From Chlorops oryzae (taxonomy: Eukaryota > Arthropoda > Insecta > Diptera > Chloropidae), in NCBI GenBank assembly GCA_020466095.1, contig CM035807.1, positions 31,413,712 through 31,477,711 of the forward strand: a stretch of DNA of 64,000 bases, given 5' to 3'. A program made the position numbers and the translations under genes. The notes under the pieces were generated by a model that saw only the letters and a program-made list of their open reading frames with translations, made no database searches and was not told where the DNA came from. Shown piece by piece: positions 22,346-33,595 of this stretch. Within the stretch, counting starts at the first letter, position 1. Each line of letters starts with the position of its first letter.

Positions 22346-24261
22346 CTAATTCGTTTTTAAAAAAATGTGTATTAGATTTGGATATTGAGTTCCCAATGTG
22401 ATAATCCAAAGTCATTTTTTGGCTATTGGACCTTATTCAAATTGATCTTCTGATATGGTAACAAAAGGATTTTTCAAAACGTTCTTGTACATATCTAAAT
22501 ATTTTTGTAAAATTTTCTTTGCCCTCAATAATTGAATGCCCTTCGGCATTGATTTAATTGGTTAGCTTACGTCATTTTCTGCTTTTAAGTATCAAATAAA
22601 CCCAGCTATGGACAAATTAAAAGAACTTTATTAATTCTAATTAAAGCTAATCGTATAAGTGCATGGGTTAATGACCACGAAAAGGCGAAGAAAATGCAAA
22701 TACCCAACGGCATTTCCGTTGTGCATCGCATCGCATTGCTTATTGCCAGCGCTTTCGCTTTCTCGCTCCACTCCACTCCCAAGCATCCGACCCTCTGAAG
22801 AGACCAAGTGTAAATAAAAGCTCTCTGATATCGTCTTGAAAACCCACAAAAACAACAAAAAAAAAGGTATAAGGAGAAAAAATTTAAATGTGGCCAGTGG
22901 ATTTGAAGAGGCTTCTCTCAAGAGTATAAACGCGAAAGCGAAGATTAAATAAAACGTAGTAAAACAACAGAAAGTACCCTCCCGTGAATAATTTTACGCT
23001 TCACTTTTTGTACGGTAAGGATCATTTAGTAGAATTAAAGCGTTTACGTTGAAGCCCTTCAAAGGTGGATTGAATTCGGCAAAACCATCAGCAACCAACA
23101 TTGTAGCAAAGCCATCACAAGAGGAAATCATCTGAGGAACGAAAGATGTTCAGAGATTGATATATGTATTTCCTTCGGATTTTATTTAATTACTTAAAAA
23201 AGTTTCTCTCAATGAAAGATTTATAAATTTTATTGATGTCATTGCATGAATGTACACTAGTCAAAACTGAAAACTGAAAAAAAATTTTTGGTTTGGGTAT
23301 TCGGCTGGGCAAAAATTGGACAAAATTCAATACGCGTCTTTTCGTCTCTCAGTGAACAGAAATGTGGCAATTGGATTGGTGTATTCCCAGGCATTTCGAG
23401 ACATCTATTCAACGTGATTCTATTTTTCTGCTGTAAGGGGCCGCCCATATATTACGTCAGCAGGTTTTTGACCGTTTTATATCCCACCCGCCCATTATTA
23501 AAATCAGAAATTACACTGACACATACATACATACATGCATTCAAAACAAACAAAACAAAAAGTGGTGCTGCCAGGCTGAAAGTTTTCAGAATATCTCCGA
23601 TTAGTAGATTTTTGCGAATATATAAGTGCATTTTAGACAGTGCTCGGAATTAGAGGTGGGCGCGTGCCTAATTTTTCAGGCACGGCCCGACACGGTCACG
23701 AAAGAGGCAGCTGCAAGCACACACGCTCACGCACGCGCGAAAATTCAAAAAGCACGACACGCACGAAATATTTATTAGTCCACCTTAATATTACCCCTCT
23801 TTTCTAAAAGCGCCCCTTTTTTGTTGTTTTTCTTGTTTTTTTTCCGACTTTACCGTAATCGTTTTCTTAAATGCCTTTGTAGGTATAAATGTATGGAGAA
23901 AAGTGCCTTTTTTAGCATGGCGATGTCCTACGGCAAAGTCAATTGTCTGAATCTGCATATCTTTTAAATTAGATTAAAATCAGTTTATTGTAAATTGATA
24001 TAATTTTAGTTTTTCTTTGAGTGATTTCAAAGTTGTTTTTTTCAAGTTAATTGAGAAGGAATTCTTAAAACAAAATTAAGAGAAATTGTCTAACAATCCG
24101 AAGTCGGTGAGTTCAAATCCCGTTCAGGCAAGAGTTTTTTTTAATTTTTTTTATTTTTTTTTTTTTTGGCAAAAAGAAGATACTTATATATAATTAAATA
24201 ATAATCAACAAACTTAGAAGAATATGCTTTCAACCAAACTTTTTATTCAAAATAATAAAAA
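22346..24261. other. Non-coding stretch with isolated element ends
   Basis: No gene is recognised. At 23439 the phrase AAGGGGCCGCCCATATATTA resembles the terminus of the MITE at 42.8 kb but has no partner end. At 23650-23765 there are alternating CACG/CGTG phrases. At 24087-24130 is a tRNA-like 3' half (GGTGAGTTCAAATCCCG) followed by long T-runs, a relic of a pol III-derived repeat. Confidence 0.5.
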
Positions 24262-25060
24262 ACAAGTAACGGTGTTATAGTCAGGCGAGCCTGACAATAG
24301 AATACCCGACACAGAACACACGTATTCAAATAATTTTTAATATCAAGAGGTATTTAAGGCCATAAGGGGCCCAATATACCGACTTTTGTTAAATTTCTTT
24401 ATGAAAACTGCCCCTCTGCCACGCCCACTTTTCCAATTTTTTGGAATTCTAATCGGAGGCTTAGATATACGCTCAAATCCTAAGTTTCATTGAAATATTT
24501 GGAAAAAGTCCGATTTTAAGGCAGTTTTGAGATTTTTGTGACAGACCCTAGTACTGGAGGTACCCTTAATAATGGACCAATCTAGGAAATTTTTTGGGAG
24601 GATGTTTATGGCTACAAAAGAAGCATAAGTGCCAACTTTCGTTCATAGTCCATCCATTTGATTTCGGGTGTAGGGGACAATTTTCGAAAAACGCCCTTCT
24701 GCCACGCCCACTTTTTAAATTTTTGGAATTCGTATTACTTGTCTTGAAACATGTTCAAATATCAAATTTCATCAAAATATGTTGAAAAACTTCGAGTTTA
24801 GAGCAGTTTTTGTTATTTTCGTAACAGACCCTAGTACTAGAGGTACCCCTAAAAATGGCCCGATCGGGTCCATTCTCGAACTTGTTCTTACTCACGTCCC
24901 CGTTAGCACGCATACCAAATTTTGTCAAGATAGCTCAACTCCTTCGATAAGATAACTGTATACAGACAGACAGACGGACAGACAGACGGACGGATAGACG
25001 GACGGACATGTCTAAATCGAATCTCCTGGTGACGCTGATCATTTCTATATACATTTTGTA
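24262..25060 (-). repeat. Dispersed repeat R, copy 2, inverted, with internal duplication
   Basis: This is the reverse-orientation partner of the repeat at 21.7-22.3 kb. It adds an internal direct duplication: the block from TCTGCCACGCCCACTTTT to CAGACCCTAGTACT occurs twice with a period of about 283 bases (CAGACC at 24542 and 24825). The run of GACA/GACG tetranucleotides at 24963-25005 is longer than in copy 1. The pair faces each other across 1.9 kb and could form a large hairpin. Confidence 0.65.
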
Positions 25061-25319
25061 TGTATAAGCTTCTAGTGGAACTTATAGGTCTTTTTCAAAA
25101 AGCTTGTGTATGACGTTTTTGAAGAAAGGATGGAAACTTTACTGTATGGGTGGCAGCTTCTTTTCTCCCCCATGAGATAATCAAAATTTTCCTTAATAGT
25201 ATATAAAATTTACCTGATTCTTTCAATTCGCAATTTTTCCACTTCTTATTTCTGCCTGCAACAGGATTTGAACTCCAGCCTTCGGATTGCTAAGCGCAAT
25301 CGTTACACAGTAAAAACTA

Positions 25320-25769
25320 AAAGCCTATACTGAGATATGCAGTAACTACTTGCACATTAGGAGCCAATTCGCTACAACGTCGTAAAGTGTGAGAGAGACA
25401 ACTATATTCACGCTCCTTGAATTCTTCAAAGTATGCCAACAATTTAATACCTTCGAAGTCGGTGTCAGTATTTCATATGAAAAATGTTGCCGCAATCAGC
25501 TGTCACTGGCATTTTACGTATCAGCTAGTATTTCATTTGAAAAATGTGCCGCAATCAGCTGTCCTGGCATTTACTATCGGCATAAAAAATGAACATGTTC
25601 ATTTCTATGGCGAAGTAAAGCAGGCAAGTGGCATGCAACCCTGCGCACATGATTACTTGACATCTCAGTATAAGCGAAAGTAAAGTATTTACTTCGAAGT
25701 ACTTTTCAATTTTTTTTGCACGTATTTCTTATGGGAGCTTTACTTACTGCATATCTCAGTATAGGCTTT
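25320..25769. mobile_element. Inverted-repeat element K nested in L
   Basis: A perfect 26-base terminal inverted repeat, starting AAAGCCTATACTGAGATATG, occupies 25320-25345 and 25744-25769. The interior has a 40-base direct duplication around 25475-25565 (AGTATTTCAT and CGCAATCAGCTGTC occur twice). Small open frames inside have no recognisable domain. It lies immediately inside the left end of element L, so it is the younger insertion. Confidence 0.75.
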
Positions 25770-25867
25770 AAAGGTTTAAAGTTATAACCAATCGGTATAA
25801 AATTAAATCTTTTTAGTATTAAATTTGAATTTCAATACCAAAAAGTTTTATTTTAATACCTTTTGGA

Positions 25868-25985
25868 GAAATTGATGTACTCGGGAAGGAGAAAACATAT
25901 AGTTGCCAGCAATAAAGGTCTCAAAAACGTGTGTTGTCCGTCATGTCATGCTGTTTCAAGAATTTTCCTATGAGAAAAGTTCTGC
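25868..25985 (+). repeat. SINE body fragment
   Basis: GGAGAAATTGATGTACTCGG and the following bases, including ATAGTTGCCAGCAATAAAG and CAAAAACGTGTG, match the body of the SINE at 33.9 kb read on its coding strand. The tRNA head is missing. It sits inside element L. Confidence 0.6.
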
Positions 25986-26110
25986 TGAAATCTTTCGTTT
26001 TTATTTTTTTTTTTTTATAAAAAGATTGGTTGCAAGCTTTTTATTCCTCTTAAGTTTTTATTATAATTTCTTATTATTACCAACTTATTCCTGAAAAAAA
26101 AAAAAAAATG

Positions 26111-26180
26111 ACGCTCGCCTGACCGGGGTTTGAACTCGCCGACATCAGATTTTGAGGCAATATCTCTCATATCTTATCGC
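26111..26180 (-). repeat. tRNA-like segment followed by a T-run
   Basis: On the minus strand a B-box-like GCGAGTTCAAACCCCG is followed by GTCAGGCGAGCG and a poly-T run. This is the same arrangement as the segment at 11.02 kb and, in part, at 24.09 kb. No good A-box is seen, so it is probably a relic. Confidence 0.45.
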
Positions 26181-26364
26181 TCTATGCATAAATTTTTTTT
26201 TTTTATAATTCATACGAAAAATTCTTAATTTTTTCTCTCTCTTTATTTAAACCAAAAATGTTTTAATTTAATTCCTTTTTGGCATTGTTATATATAAAAA
26301 CGAAAATTGGTATTAAATTTAAACTTTAGTTTTTACTGTGTATGCGCTACGCCACGGAGAGATC

Positions 26365-26942
26365 GAATTTGGAAAAAATTGCCGGCGATAATTGCCCTAG
26401 TGTAAAAGGCCTCTATATGTATAAATAAATGTATAAAATTTCCCTATTTACTAAATACTGGGTAGCAATCTTTGGCCGCCAGAAAACTACGTTATTGTCT
26501 AAATCTATGTTATAAGATAAAGCCGAAATTTCAAAATATCGGTTATAATCAAAATCTATGTTATAAGTCCGGCAGCACTAAAGCAGTGGTGGGAACAGGT
26601 AGTTTTTATAAAAGAAACGGAGATATTAAAATATAAGTAGCTTTTAAGCAATAGAAGGAAAATAAAAACTATTTATTTAGGGGTTTTGCTCTCAAAACCT
26701 CGAAAACTCGTAAATGAAGAAAGCGAAAAAAAATAAATGAATGTAATATTGTATGAAAAAATTTACATTCTCGCCTTTTCAATCTTTTCGCTTTAATGGA
26801 ATGTCCTAGTTGTTTTTAATGAATGAAGAAACAGATAAACGTATGTGAATAAAAAAGTTTTCGTAGGCTTGCTATATAGCTAATTTTTACCGCACAAATA
26901 TAAAACATATAACAAATTTTTTTTACAACCAAATAGTAGTAC
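26365..26942. other. AT-rich DNA, no gene seen
   Basis: There are no recognisable exons. A short direct repeat of AAATCTATGTTATAAG occurs at about 26500 and 26550. Confidence 0.55.
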
Positions 26943-27716
26943 CCCAGCCGGAAATTTCACTACTTCTGCAGTACTTCCGAAGTGGTGAAAATTCATACTG
27001 CGACTACTCGCATTACTAACCCTTACTTCTAATGGAATTTGTTAGGAGATGGCCGCTATTTTCAGTACTTCAAAATTCATGTGTTATTCATTAGGTAAAG
27101 GAGTGTATGACCCTGATCCGCATGAAAACTTCAATTGGGAAAAGTGCGCGTACTGGCTGGCTAAAATGGATCCAATGTGTATGATTATTTCATGTGAAAA
27201 TATAGTATATGCTGCTAACATGAATGAAAATATCTTTCTGAACAAAAACTATGGTGCCAACGGGAATGAGAATTTCATTTGAAAAAAAAATACGCCGCAG
27301 AAAGCACTTTCGAACTTGTATTTTTTCAATGAATGTTTTTGAAAATTGGCGGATATGGTCATATTTCGTCACTTCGTGACTGTGACACATCAGCGCCTTC
27401 GGAAAGACTTAAGAGTTTCAATTCTTAAAACATCTTAAGTACAACAAAATTATAAAACTTTTGAGAATTGTAGCACACAGATTGAAAAGCATCTTGTCAG
27501 ACAATTTCATAGGATCTTCATTGAAATTAGGAGTATACAACCCTCTTTCAAATGAAAATTTCATTTGAAGAAGAGTCTGTTGCAACGCGCTCTTGCTTCT
27601 GTGATATTTTCACTAGAAGATCATTTGAAAAATCACCAATTGGCCTCTTTAGAAATGAATGATTCACTACTTCTGCATTAATGATTTGTTCATGCATGCG
27701 ATAAAGTCCGGCTGGG
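26943..27716 (+). mobile_element. Repeat family A, copy 1 (full length)
   Basis: The ends are CCCAGCCGGA and TCCGGCTGGG with TA-like flanks. It is one of three copies in the window (others at 34.9/38.9 and 40.6-41.0 kb). The first 110 bases are nearly identical in all three. An open frame of 77 codons at 27049-27282 is shared with copy 3, but of about 15 nucleotide differences only about two are silent, so there is no sign of protein constraint. It is a non-autonomous DNA element. Confidence 0.7.
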
Positions 27717-27959
27717 TATATGGCTATGTTGAAGCAGCGTAGCTTTAACACATTGCAGGGATTAGAAAGAAGAAGAGTTAGACCTACACTCCTACCATAT
27801 ATAACAAAAATCCAAAAAAAAAATTGTTTTAATATATTGATGAAATATATATTTTCGGAAAGATAATTATAGAAAAATATTAATGGTTTAACTCTTTATA
27901 TCACGACTAGAAGGCGCTCAACTAAGACGATTTTAAGCAAAACTGCTTTAACAAAATAA

Positions 27960-28690
27960 TTCGCTCAAGTCGATTCACAAAAAATAATGTCAAAAATTTA
28001 TTTTTTCGTGAAATTACTTTAACATTTTTTTTGACTTCTTCAATATATAAGTAATAAATAAAAAATATACTTTATGGCCTAGGGCTTAATGTCATTTTGT
28101 TTTTTTGCTTTAAAAAACACAAATATTTGGTTGGATATTCAAAAATTACAAAACTTTATTGGAGTAAAAAAAAAATACGGAAAAACGGTTTTTTTTTATT
28201 CCAATTTTCAATACGTTATATATTCTTCTAATAAGTTGAGAAAAAAACAGGCTTCTATTGAACCAACAATTAAAAAAAAAATCATTTTTCCTATAAGCGT
28301 TTTTCTTGATTTATGAAACACTTGTTTCAAGCTGTTTGGCAAGAAATTGCCGGAAATACATTTTTTGCTTACTAGACTTCAGGTTTGTTGTTTTAACTTT
28401 TTCAATATATGAGAAGTACATTAAAAATATGCTCTTAGGCAAAGGAGCTTTATATCATTTTGCTTTTCTGCAATTTTGAAAAAGACACAAAATTTTGATT
28501 CATAGTAAAAAATATCGAAACTTTAATGGAGTAAAAAAAAAAATATAGGGAAAAACGGGTATTTTTTTATTCCTATTTTTAATACCTTATATATTCCTCA
28601 AATAAGTTATGAAAAAATCAGACTTCTATCGAACCAAAAAATAAAGAAAAAGAAGATCTTAAAAATGTATGTTTTCATGATTTATACTAA
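27960..28690. repeat. Diverged 362-base tandem duplication
   Basis: Two direct units are offset by about 362 bases (CAATATAT at 28041 and 28403). Shared phrases include GGAGTAAAAAAAAA, ATTATTCC/TTATTCC, CTTATATATTC-like text and CAGRCTTCTATYGAACCAA. The units are AT-rich and diverged, with no coding potential that survives in both. Confidence 0.7.
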
Positions 28691-30798
28691 AGTTTTCTTT
28701 GTAAGTAAACATTAAATTCAGCCAAAAAGTATGCTTTTGAATATTTATGAAATGTGCATGCATTTATAAGTCTTTACCTTCGTTGTTTTTCGTTGCAATT
28801 ATATAAAAATGTGGCCGATTATTGAGCGAATTTAAGTCTTAAGTCCTTGCTTTATCTCTCTCGTATTTTTAACAGAAGTGTCTGCGAAAAGACTTAAGAC
28901 GCGAACGTGAAAACAGTAATAAAATATTACGAAATTAATGGAGGAAATATTAGTTTTTGATAAGATCGCATATGTATATGCTCTTCCCCCAATTTTTAAG
29001 AAATTTTTAACAAAATATCCATATTTATAGCCAAAAATATCTTTGGGAGGTATGGGGGTGGGTGGTGGGTGGGGTCAATTTTGATGAAACTTAGAACTTT
29101 TCTTAATTAAGCCATAATAGGGACATGTGCCAAATTTCATTGCCCTACGACACTTCTTTCTATTTTTGTCCATCGAATGTATGGGATCGAAGCACTGTGC
29201 GACGCAGCCAGACCGAAAGAGCTTTTACGCAGATTTTTCAACCTCGCACAAGTGAAACTTTGTATAACAAATTATGCATGAAAAGGTTATTATTTTACGA
29301 AACCTGAATTTTTAATTTTTCTTGCCACATTTCTCTACATACTTATGAAAAAAGCAATAATAAATAATAAAAATTAAAAGAAATATTGGGATTTTAAGAT
29401 AAAAATTCGTAGAATAGAAGGAGAAACAACAACAATGCAACGCTCTCTTTTATGCATTTCGTCATTTTCGCTCTCTGAGAGAATGCTTCAAAATAGCGGT
29501 ACCCGAAGTGGCGCTATCTTATCTTCTTTTATCATAGTATTGGTAATACCAAAATAATTTTTTTAAATTTTTTCGTAGGTGTAGTTTTGGAGCTACCATC
29601 AATTTTGTGTGAGGTCTTCACCCTGCAGGACTTTTATCAACCGATTAGTAAATAAGTTAATGAAAAGCGAACTGCCTAGAAATCGGTTAAAAAGTCATCA
29701 AGACAACAAACAAGCGCAATATAGGAAATTTCTAATATTTAACTTTATGCCAACTACATACATCACAACTGACTAGAAATCGATTGAAAAGTCATGCAGA
29801 CATCAACCAAACTGGATACGAAAATAATATATTTCTGATCCTATAATTCAAGGGTATGAATTGCACTCAAACTTAGCTTAAAACGCTTAACGAGATTCAA
29901 ATCAATAGTAAACCAATCCGTAAAAATTTCTCTAATGAGACCCCAAACGGCAGTTCGAAACGTAAGTCAGCCAAAATAGTCGCCTATGGATTTCTTTCTG
30001 ATTCATCGCTTGAAAAACATTTTCACATTCATAAATAAATTATTCTTCTTCTGCTGAAAGCAGAAAAGATAAAACCGAACAAGGGAGTTCTAATGAAAGT
30101 AATTTTTTATTGAACATTTTTTAACCAATATAAATCAGTGTTTTCGTTTTCTGACTTCAAGTCAACTCAAAAGTAGCCAGCTATTATTTAGTTACAAAAT
30201 CATGCAGGAGCGGACAATTGACTACTGCCTAGGACATCGCCACGTTAAAATAGTGAGTTGAAGCCAAGGAAAGAAGTCGATTAATCAACCAGTTGGGCTT
30301 TTTAAAAAGCTAACTTTAAAATACTTTAAAATCGGTTCGATTCCCTGCAGGGCAGTTGTTTCGCTTTTACGGAAATATATATATTAGTGCTTTGTTAACT
30401 TGTCATGGTTGATATCGTATCAAATTTAATATCACGGCCTATCAAATGACACCTTTTTCATGAAGATAGAGCTTGTAGTTTTTAAGGTACGAGCTTCGCA
30501 ATTGTAAAAAATGAGAATTTTTTAAATTTTTCTTCGATTTTTGAAGCTTTTTTGACCCTCTATGGCATGAAAGAATTTTTTAAAAATATTCTTTGTGCAT
30601 GACTTGAAAGGCGTTTCTTTGTACTAAATTTTTTATATTTCGTATTTAAAATGTGGAGCATATGGGTCGAATTGTGAAAAAAATAAGCTCTCATTTTTAA
30701 AGCACAAAAAAACAACTCCAAAGATTTTCAACTGCATTGATTAAGAAGGTTGCTTTCCCTTATATACTTTACAAAAAGTTTTGATTAAAGAGCCAGTC
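28691..30798. other. AT-rich non-coding stretch
   Basis: No gene is recognised. A G-rich run (GGTATGGGGGTGGGTGGTGG) lies at 29048-29067. Two diverged direct units of about 101 bases lie at 29660-29860 (CTAGAAATCGGTTAAAAAGTC against CTAGAAATCGATTGAAAAGTC). A B-box-like GGTTCGATTCCCTGCAGG at 30334 is another possible tRNA-derived relic. Confidence 0.5.
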
Positions 30799-32432
30799 CA
30801 AGGTGTATTTAACAAGGTGATATCAATATAACAACAAAAACAACAAATCTGAAACTAAACTGTCAAATTATATGAAAATTTTTGACTTTTTAGTTTCTTT
30901 ACAACAACAAAGCAACCCAGTGGGAAAATGCGCCCTTGGCGAATAATAAAAAGAATGCATTAACTCATTACAGAACACATTGCTTTCATCCACATCGATG
31001 TCCTACGATTTTCGCTCATTCCCACTCACGAAGTAAAGACCTTCCACTGTAATTAGAAAAAGAATGTGTTGGCTGAACTCACCTCACGACGATTCTTTGT
31101 ATTACCAAGTAATGAAAATTATAATCAATTACTAACCATGGAAATAAATAACACACATTTTTGGAATTTATGTTTGTTTATTTATTATTGTCTTTTTTTT
31201 TAACTTTAAAATTAAAAATATCAAACCAAAAGGTAGCCGTTGGGCCATCAAAAGAACTTTCCGCTTCATCATTCGAAGTTCTCATGTGCTCCGCAAGTAA
31301 AAGCTTTATTTCTTCTTTTATAAGCCGACGATAGTGGCGTTTGCTATACATCATTTAGCTTTTTATTTTTATTTTATTTTTGTTTTAAATACGAAAAGTT
31401 GCACGTTTCACTTTGTTGAAATAATAGGACCAGCCGTTTTGTAAGTGTTGCTTTTCAAAACTTCATTACTTTGTAATACAGAGTTTCCCTCAAAGCTACA
31501 TTTTAATTATTCTTTGCATTCCTTTTCTAGAAAAACGGTAATGCATTCCCTTAAACTAGAATTATGCAATGCTTGTCAATCAATGAATTCATTTATTCCT
31601 ATAGAATTGAATATATATTGAAAGAAGAAAAGAATGACTTCTAAACCCTGTAGGAAGTTGAACTAGTGCAGAAGTATTCTTCGACTACTTCCCAAATCAA
31701 CAGTACTGCTCGCTCGTAATTACCCCGCCAATGCATTGAACTGTAAACTTTTACTCTGAGGTGCCATTCGAAAATCGACAGTCGCGCTTGAACTAGTGCA
31801 GAAGTAGAGGCAACAGGGCCAGTTCAGTAAATTTGCTATACTACGTTGATATAATGGGGACCGGCCCGCGCTGTCGTAGCTCACAGCGTAACTGGTGCAC
31901 CCCGCGATCTGAAGGACCCAGGTTCAAATCCCGGGCCAAGCGAACGCCGATTTTTTGTTAAATTATTAGTAAAAATTAGAATCCTAAGAGGGATAAAAAG
32001 CAAATATATAAAAACGAAAGGTTTCAAATTGGCAGAAAATGTTGAGCGAATTTGTGCGCAAAGTTGTGAGACAGCATTGGTGAAGACGTGTTTTTCAATC
32101 CAACTATTTGAGTTTTTCGAAACATGTCATTCTTACAAATTTTTTCAACCTGCGACATTTTTTCACAACGCCACGGACCTATCTGACTCACGCACAGCAA
32201 ATATATTAGATAACTGTGTGGGCAAAATTGAACTGTTGAATATGCCACTAGTTAGGTTCTACTGTCCGTGTCTCTACTCGCGTACTAGTTCTTTTTCCTA
32301 TACTCGAGAACTACTCGCTAGGGCACAATTGACCCCACTCTTCCTACAGGGAAACTTCTCACTGGGAATGTGTTTGTTTTAGATTTGTTGTTCTTGTTGT
32401 AATAGTGATATCATCTTGTTAAATACACCTTG
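30799..32432. mobile_element. 1.6-kb non-autonomous element with perfect 8-base target duplication
   Basis: AGCCAGTC flanks both sides (30791-30798 and 32433-32440). The terminal repeats begin CAAGGTGTATTTAACAAGGT on the left and CAAGGTGTATTTAACAAGAT on the reversed right end. Pairing continues through ACAACAA and AACAACAAATCT, and a subterminal CCCAGTG..GAA is also shared. An 8-base duplication fits the hAT or P superfamily, and the CA...TG ends with AAGGTG resemble P-element termini, which is inference. No transposase frame is seen. The interior has a tRNA-like unit at 31861 and two copies of TTGAACTAGTGCAGAAGTA. Confidence 0.8.
31861..31945 (+). repeat. tRNA-like segment inside the 1.6-kb element
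   Basis: GTCGTAGCTCACAGCGTAAC resembles an A-box and CCAGGTTCAAATCCCGGG a B-box with T-stem. A T-run follows shortly after GCGAACGCCG. It is the most tRNA-like of the segments in the window, but the acceptor stem does not close cleanly, so I do not call a functional tRNA. Confidence 0.5.
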
Positions 32433-32440
32433 AGCCAGTC

Positions 32441-32698
32441 CTTGTGGAAAAGAATTTTGAATTTTGAATATACTTTCATATTAAACAAACATTTTTTTTT
32501 TAACGAAAAAACTTCATACAAAAATAAACTGTTTTTGAAGTGCTACAGCTCGAAAAACGGTACCACTAAGGAGTTTTTTCGGAAAACAAAAACTTTCTCT
32601 TGACTCCACCTATCGATGGTTTGATTTTTTCCAAAATTTTTAGGGACACCCTGTATATATTTTCAAATTTGAATTCTTTAACCGCGCCTGGTATTCAT
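32441..32698. other. 3' flank of the acetyltransferase gene, repeat-like
   Basis: On the minus strand, about 45 bases after the stop codon, comes TATACAGGGTGTCCCTAAA, a phrase typical of dispersed insect repeats. No canonical AATAAA polyadenylation signal is visible on the minus strand in this interval. Confidence 0.4.
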
Positions 32699-33474
32699 TT
32701 AATGTAATTCTTTATACATTATCTGTAACTTAGTATGTGGGGGTTCAACCTTGAAAATCGGTTTACCGAATTCATCGCACCATTTATCAAAATATTGTTC
32801 CTCCAAAACTTTAAATCCATTTGATGCAAGGGCTTTTTGTGCAAATTCACTTGTGACCTCGACTTTGATAAGCTTAAAAAGAAACGCATTAAATAAAAAA
32901 TTCTTAAAACTTCAATCCTCACTTACTTTAAAGCCACGTTCCCAGGCAAGTTTTCCAGAACGTGAGATCAATTCCTTGGCAATGCCTTTGCGACGAAAGC
33001 GTTCATTAACAGAGAGCATTACGAATTCAAAAACTTTATCCACGTTGAATCTATCGAAAATATTGGCTCTCCTATTGACTGCATTGCCTATAACCATATA
33101 TTTCTTAAAATCTTCATTAGAAAGCAGCTCAGTTTCCTTTTCGGCTGCATCAACGTAGCCACGTTGAATAACATCACTAATCCGTAGCCCTGCAATCTGT
33201 AATGAAATATTAGTTAACGAAAGTAATCCTTTTTTTTTTAGAAAATTCCAGCAGGTATTTTCATACATATTCTAACCTCATCATTTTCAGTCACAGCCAT
33301 TATACTTAAATTACTCTTGAGGCTTTTGTAAGCATAATTTTCCAAATCTACATGCAACTTACTTTGTTTGTACAGATTAAGGGCCTTACTGAGAGGCTCG
33401 TCCGCGAAGAAGTTCTTAAGTAAAAAGTGTATAACTTCATCAAAACGATCTTCGGTGATCAACTTATATTCCAT
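32699..33474 (-). CDS. Arylalkylamine N-acetyltransferase-like GNAT protein, three exons
   Basis: The gene probably transfers acetyl from acetyl-CoA to an arylalkylamine or related amine in the cytosol, a family expanded in insects and used in amine turnover and cuticle sclerotisation. Exons are 33474-33277, 33196-32927 and 32872-32699: 66, 90 and 57 codons plus TAA, total 213 residues, usual for the family. Introns are 80 bases (GTTAGA...TTACAG) and 54 bases (GTAAGT...TTTAAG), both phase 0. Motif A is at about residues 126-140 (VMLSVNERFRRKGIA; RRKGIA is the acetyl-CoA pyrophosphate loop), with FADEPL near residues 23-28 and ERGFK joined to LIKVEVTSEF across intron 2. The start ATG is the first in frame after stops, with context TCGCAATGG. 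Introns rule out a processed copy. The substrate is unknown. Confidence 0.88.
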
Positions 33475-33595
33475 TGCGAATATTTTCTTAAACTCTGAAA
33501 ATTAATACTTTGTCTTAATGATTAAATATTAAAAATTTTAATTATTAAAATTTAAATAACTCGGTAAAATTCAAAAGTGCAAAAAGTTGAAACTG

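Larger units (their letters stand above)
25306..26340. mobile_element. TA-flanked inverted-repeat element L
   Basis: The ends are CACAGTAAAAACTAAA (25306-25321) and its reverse complement at 26325-26340. TA flanks each side (25304-25305 and 26341-26342), a Tc1/mariner-type target site. Element L interrupts a SINE head. Its inner ends (GGTTTAAAG... on the left, TTAAATTTAAAC on the right) also pair once the nested element K is removed. It has no transposase. It contains K, a SINE body fragment and a tRNA-like segment. Confidence 0.65.
25085..26364 (-). mobile_element. tRNA-headed SINE copy 1, split by a nested element
   Basis: Minus strand: the head TCTCCGTGGCGTAGCGCATA (26341-26360) is interrupted by element L (25306-26340) and resumes at 25304 with ACGATTGCGCTTAGCAATC, a B-box GGAGTTCAAATCC and GTTGCAGGC. 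The body runs to about 25085. Head and body align with the copy at 33.9 kb over roughly 200 bases (TTTTGAAG, GGAAACTTTACT against GGACACTTTACT, GCCTGC.ACAGG.TT). Removing L leaves an anticodon-like stem-loop GATTG-CGCTTAG-CAATC. It is a pol III-derived retroposon. Confidence 0.65.

Noticed and set aside
27049..27282. 77-codon frame shared by two family A copies as a real small protein
   Set aside because: Nearly all differences between copies change the amino acid, so no protein-level selection is visible. Its conservation follows from shared repeat ancestry.
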